64,000 nucleotides of DNA from DASZBX01 sp035943635 (GTDB lineage Bacteria; Actinomycetota; Actinomycetes; Streptomycetales; Catenulisporaceae), in NCBI GenBank assembly GCA_035943635.1, contig DASZBX010000070.1, positions 54,769 through 118,768 of the forward strand, given 5' to 3'. A program made the translations under genes and the position numbers. The notes under the pieces were generated by a model. It was not told where the DNA came from, ran no database searches, and worked only from the letters and a program-made list of their open reading frames with translations. The first letter of the stretch is position 1. Every line of letters starts with the position of its first letter. This document shows, piece by piece, positions 61,429 through 64,000 of this stretch.

Positions 61429-62081
61429 ACTCGCAGATGGGAGGGCCGACGTGATGTGTGTCGGTGGCGTAGTTCCAGGCTAGTGCTCGAAGCCTGTCCC
61501 CGCTCTGGCGTGCGTGCGCGGGTCTTGTCCGCGTGGGTGCGAAGCCCAGGGAAAAGCCTAAGGGGCCCCCAGTCACCGGGGGGCTACGGGTGAGGGGAAG
61601 ACCGGGCGGGCGAATTGCGTGAATCCTCGTTGATGCCTCGTGAACATGCGCTCCGGAGAGGTGATGGTGGTGCCGGAGAACAGGACCCGTGCCGTTGGAA
61701 GGCGGCAGGCGGCGGACCAGGACATTGGATGGCCCGTGTGAGCACCGCTGGTCCCGGGGTCAAGAGGGCGCCCATTCCGGTCGCATCTGACGCGTGCGAA
61801 AGACGGAAACCCCGTCGGGGTCCGGCACTCGGTGCCGGTAGGCCGATCGTAAGAGGGGCTGTAATTCCCCGGCGGGAATGGATGACCGAGAAGCGAAGGC
61901 CGGCGGCCGAAAGGCAGCGGGAAACCACGACCAGCACGCCGCCCCCCTCCTGGGCGGGGTCGTGGATAACCGGTCGGATACCGGTGGTGTGCCGGGCCCG
62001 AAAGGGAGCTGACGCGGTCAGGTGGGTCTGTGAAGACGGGCGACGGTAACCAAGCGAACCGAAGGACAAGTTAGGCACCTG

Positions 62082-63821
62082 ATGGTGAACGGACCTAAGG
62101 ACGAGAGCGCGTGGGACGTGCTGGACTGGCGTGCCCACGAGCAGAACGTAGTGCGGTTGCGGCGACGGATCTTCACGGCGACGCGGGAGGGGGACTGGCC
62201 AAAGGTCAGGAACCTGCAGAAGATGATGCTGCGCTCATGGTCGAACACGTTGATTGGTGTTCGGCAGGTGACGCAGCGCAATGCTGGCCGTCACACGGCC
62301 GGGGTGGACCGGGTCCGCGCGTTGGACTCGGAGGCCAGGATGGCGATGGCGGTGCGAGTGCACCGGTCGATCACCTCCTGGCAGCCCCTGCCGGTACGAC
62401 GGGTGTACATACCCAAGACCAACGGCAAGCAGCGCCCGCTGGGCATTCCGGTGATCGCCGATCGGTGCCATCAGGCACGGGTCAAGAACGCGCTGGAGCC
62501 TGAGTGGGAGGCCCGGTTCGAACCGCGTTCCTACGGTTTTCGGCCGGGTCGCTGCTGCCAGGACGCGGCCGGGGTCCTGCACACCGCGCTCGATAGCAGG
62601 AGCACGCGGGTGTGGGTCCTGGACGCGGACCTGACGGCGGCGTTCGACAGGATCGACCAATCCTTCTTGCTGGCACAGCTCGGATCGTTCCCGGCCAGGG
62701 ACATGATCGAGAAGTGGTTGCGGGCGGGGGTGTTCGAGGCGGGCAAGGGGTTCGCGCCCACGGAGGAAGGCACTCCGCAGGGCGGGGTCATCAGCCCGCT
62801 GCTGTTGAACGTCGCGTTGCACGGTCTTGAACAGGCCGCCGGAGTCCGTTACCGCGGCGGAGTGAACACCGCCAGGACGCGGGAGGACTCCCCGGTGTTG
62901 ATCAGGTACGCCGATGATTTCGTGGTCTGCTGCCATACCCGGCAGGAGGCCGAGGGCGTACGGGAGAGGCTGGTCGGATGGCTGGCCGAGCGGGGTCTGT
63001 CCCTGAACCAGGACAAGACGCGCATCGTCGCCTTGACCCAGGGGTTCGACTTCCTCGGCTGGACCTTTCGCCGCTACCCCGGCGGAAAGCTGCTGATCAC
63101 ACCGTCCAAGGCGGCCGCCAGGCGGCACCGGGAACGGCTCAAGGGCGAGATGCGCAAGATGCGCGGCTCGAACGCGAGGGCGGTCATCGCCACGTTCAAC
63201 CCGATCATCACGGGATGGACGGCCTACCACCGGAGCGTGTACAGCTACCGGGAGTTCTCCCGGCTCAGCCAGTACATGTGGACGCTCACCTACAAGTGGG
63301 CGCGGTACTCGCACTCGAACAAGTCGGCCGGGTGGGTCACCGGCCGGTACTTCGGCGAGTTCAACAAGGCCAGGAAGGACAAGTGGGTGTTTGGCGACCG
63401 GGAGACCGGCGTATACCTGCTTCGCCACTCCTGGACGAAGTTCCGACCGCACGTCCTGGTCAAGGGCAGGGCATCACCCGATGACCCCGACCTGGCCGGA
63501 TACTGGGAGTACCGGCGGCGCAGGCATGGACCTGCGATGGACAGCGCCACCCTGCGCCTGCTGGTACAGCAGGACAGTCGGTGCCCGCTGTGCCGGGGCC
63601 AACTGCTGGACTTCGACCACCTGCCCGCTTCCCCCGAGGAGTGGGAACGCTGGTGGCTCGCGGTCACACGCCAAACCCTGCGGCACACACCCAGTGCGCC
63701 CGGGGCGACCCAGCGGACCGGAACACCGAAAACAATCCACCGCCTGATACACGCTTCCTGCTACCGCGCCATCAAACGCGGCAGCCCGGGAACACAGCAC
63801 TTCCAACCCGTCACGCCCTAG
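62082..63821 (+). CDS. ltrA: group II intron reverse transcriptase/maturase with HNH endonuclease
   Basis: 579 aa, full length. RT blocks: RRVYIPKTNGKQRPLGIPVI, FEPRSYGFRPGRCCQDA, WVLDADLTAAFDRID, GTPQGGVISPLLLNVALHGL and the catalytic YADDFVVC (about 275). Maturase X domain around NPIITGWTAYHRSVYSYREF. C-terminal HNH-type Zn endonuclease from about 495: SRCPLCRGQLLDFDHL and IHASCYRA. All catalytic residues are present, so the element may be active. Confidence 0.96.
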   Translation: MVNGPKDESAWDVLDWRAHEQNVVRLRRRIFTATREGDWPKVRNLQKMMLRSWSNTLIGVRQVTQRNAGRHTAGVDRVRALDSEARMAMAVRVHRSITSWQPLPVRRVYIPKTNGKQRPLGIPVIADRCHQARVKNALEPEWEARFEPRSYGFRPGRCCQDAAGVLHTALDSRSTRVWVLDADLTAAFDRIDQSFLLAQLGSFPARDMIEKWLRAGVFEAGKGFAPTEEGTPQGGVISPLLLNVALHGLEQAAGVRYRGGVNTARTREDSPVLIRYADDFVVCCHTRQEAEGVRERLVGWLAERGLSLNQDKTRIVALTQGFDFLGWTFRRYPGGKLLITPSKAAARRHRERLKGEMRKMRGSNARAVIATFNPIITGWTAYHRSVYSYREFSRLSQYMWTLTYKWARYSHSNKSAGWVTGRYFGEFNKARKDKWVFGDRETGVYLLRHSWTKFRPHVLVKGRASPDDPDLAGYWEYRRRRHGPAMDSATLRLLVQQDSRCPLCRGQLLDFDHLPASPEEWERWWLAVTRQTLRHTPSAPGATQRTGTPKTIHRLIHASCYRAIKRGSPGTQHFQPVTP

Positions 63822-63831
63822 TGGCCTGCTT

Positions 63832-63865
<34 letters not shown>

Positions 63866-64000
63866 GCGCCGTGAGGCGCTTTGCTGTATCCCCGGCGCAG
63901 CCGGGAGGGACTCGGAAGGAGGTTCCTGGGTCGCCTGGCCTACCTGGAGGCGAAAGCCGAGAGGGAAAACAGCATGCCAGGAAAGTGGTGGCCGTCTGGA

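Noticed and set aside
61615..62049. 144-aa frame in the 5' part of the intron
   Set aside because: Lies in the structured RNA domains of the group II intron; no protein signature.

Overview
The window is about 70% G+C with strong third-position G/C bias, GTG starts, an F420-dependent oxidoreductase, SARP/AfsR-type regulators, a PknB-type kinase, Tat and Sec secreted hydrolases and an actinobacterial-type LexA box. This points to a filamentous or soil actinomycete, plausibly near Catenulisporales or Streptomycetales. The species cannot be named from the sequence.

0-9.7 kb is mostly housekeeping and metabolism: the end of a hydantoin/dihydropyrimidine catabolic operon (C-N hydrolase, dihydropyrimidinase, F420 oxidoreductase), a squalene/phytoene synthase facing an ECF sigma factor across a 46-bp inverted repeat, a nitronate-monooxygenase-like flavoprotein, an NTF2-fold protein, an AlkB-like dioxygenase behind a perfect SOS box, a PaiB-like protein and a low-molecular-weight phosphatase. 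10-19 kb holds a membrane Ser/Thr kinase, an ADP-ribosylglycohydrolase, a membrane protein/histidine kinase/response regulator operon, a decayed AfsR-like pseudogene and a membrane protein/winged-helix pair behind a palindrome. 19-32 kb has an NlpC/P60 wall hydrolase under a probable c-di-AMP (ydaO) riboswitch, a beta-lactamase-fold hydrolase, a degenerate uridine-kinase homologue, an aminopeptidase-like hydrolase, ispH, an FAD monooxygenase, and a CoA-transferase divergent from a fadA-fadB pair, then a MarR regulator.

32-36.4 kb holds the most system-like unknown: two paralogous small secreted proteins translationally linked to a cysteine-rich cytoplasmic protein, divergent from a SARP/NB-ARC regulator. 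36.4-51 kb is a secretome island: an SGNH hydrolase, a sedolisin with a ricin-type lectin domain, a duplicated secreted protein, a DsbA-like/VKOR disulfide pair, a broken second sedolisin and a phospholipase C. The SGNH hydrolase and sedolisin share a GACAACGTTGTC operator-like palindrome, which also occurs twice inside the SGNH gene. Between the broken sedolisin and the phospholipase lies a 1.1-kb non-coding mosaic of nested inverted repeats with hexamer and 12-bp tandem repeats.

51-61.4 kb holds a His-rich cation-efflux transporter, an unusual Arg/Trp-rich protein, gluconokinase, a secreted alpha/beta hydrolase with a palindrome over its ribosome-binding site, a GNAT/lipoprotein divergent pair with a readable promoter and operator, an AT-rich island, a GPP34 protein, and an amino-acid permease coupled to a GNAT enzyme. 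From about 61.45 kb to near the end is a group II intron with an intact reverse transcriptase/maturase carrying an HNH domain, and a recognisable domain V. No rRNA, tRNA or CRISPR was seen.
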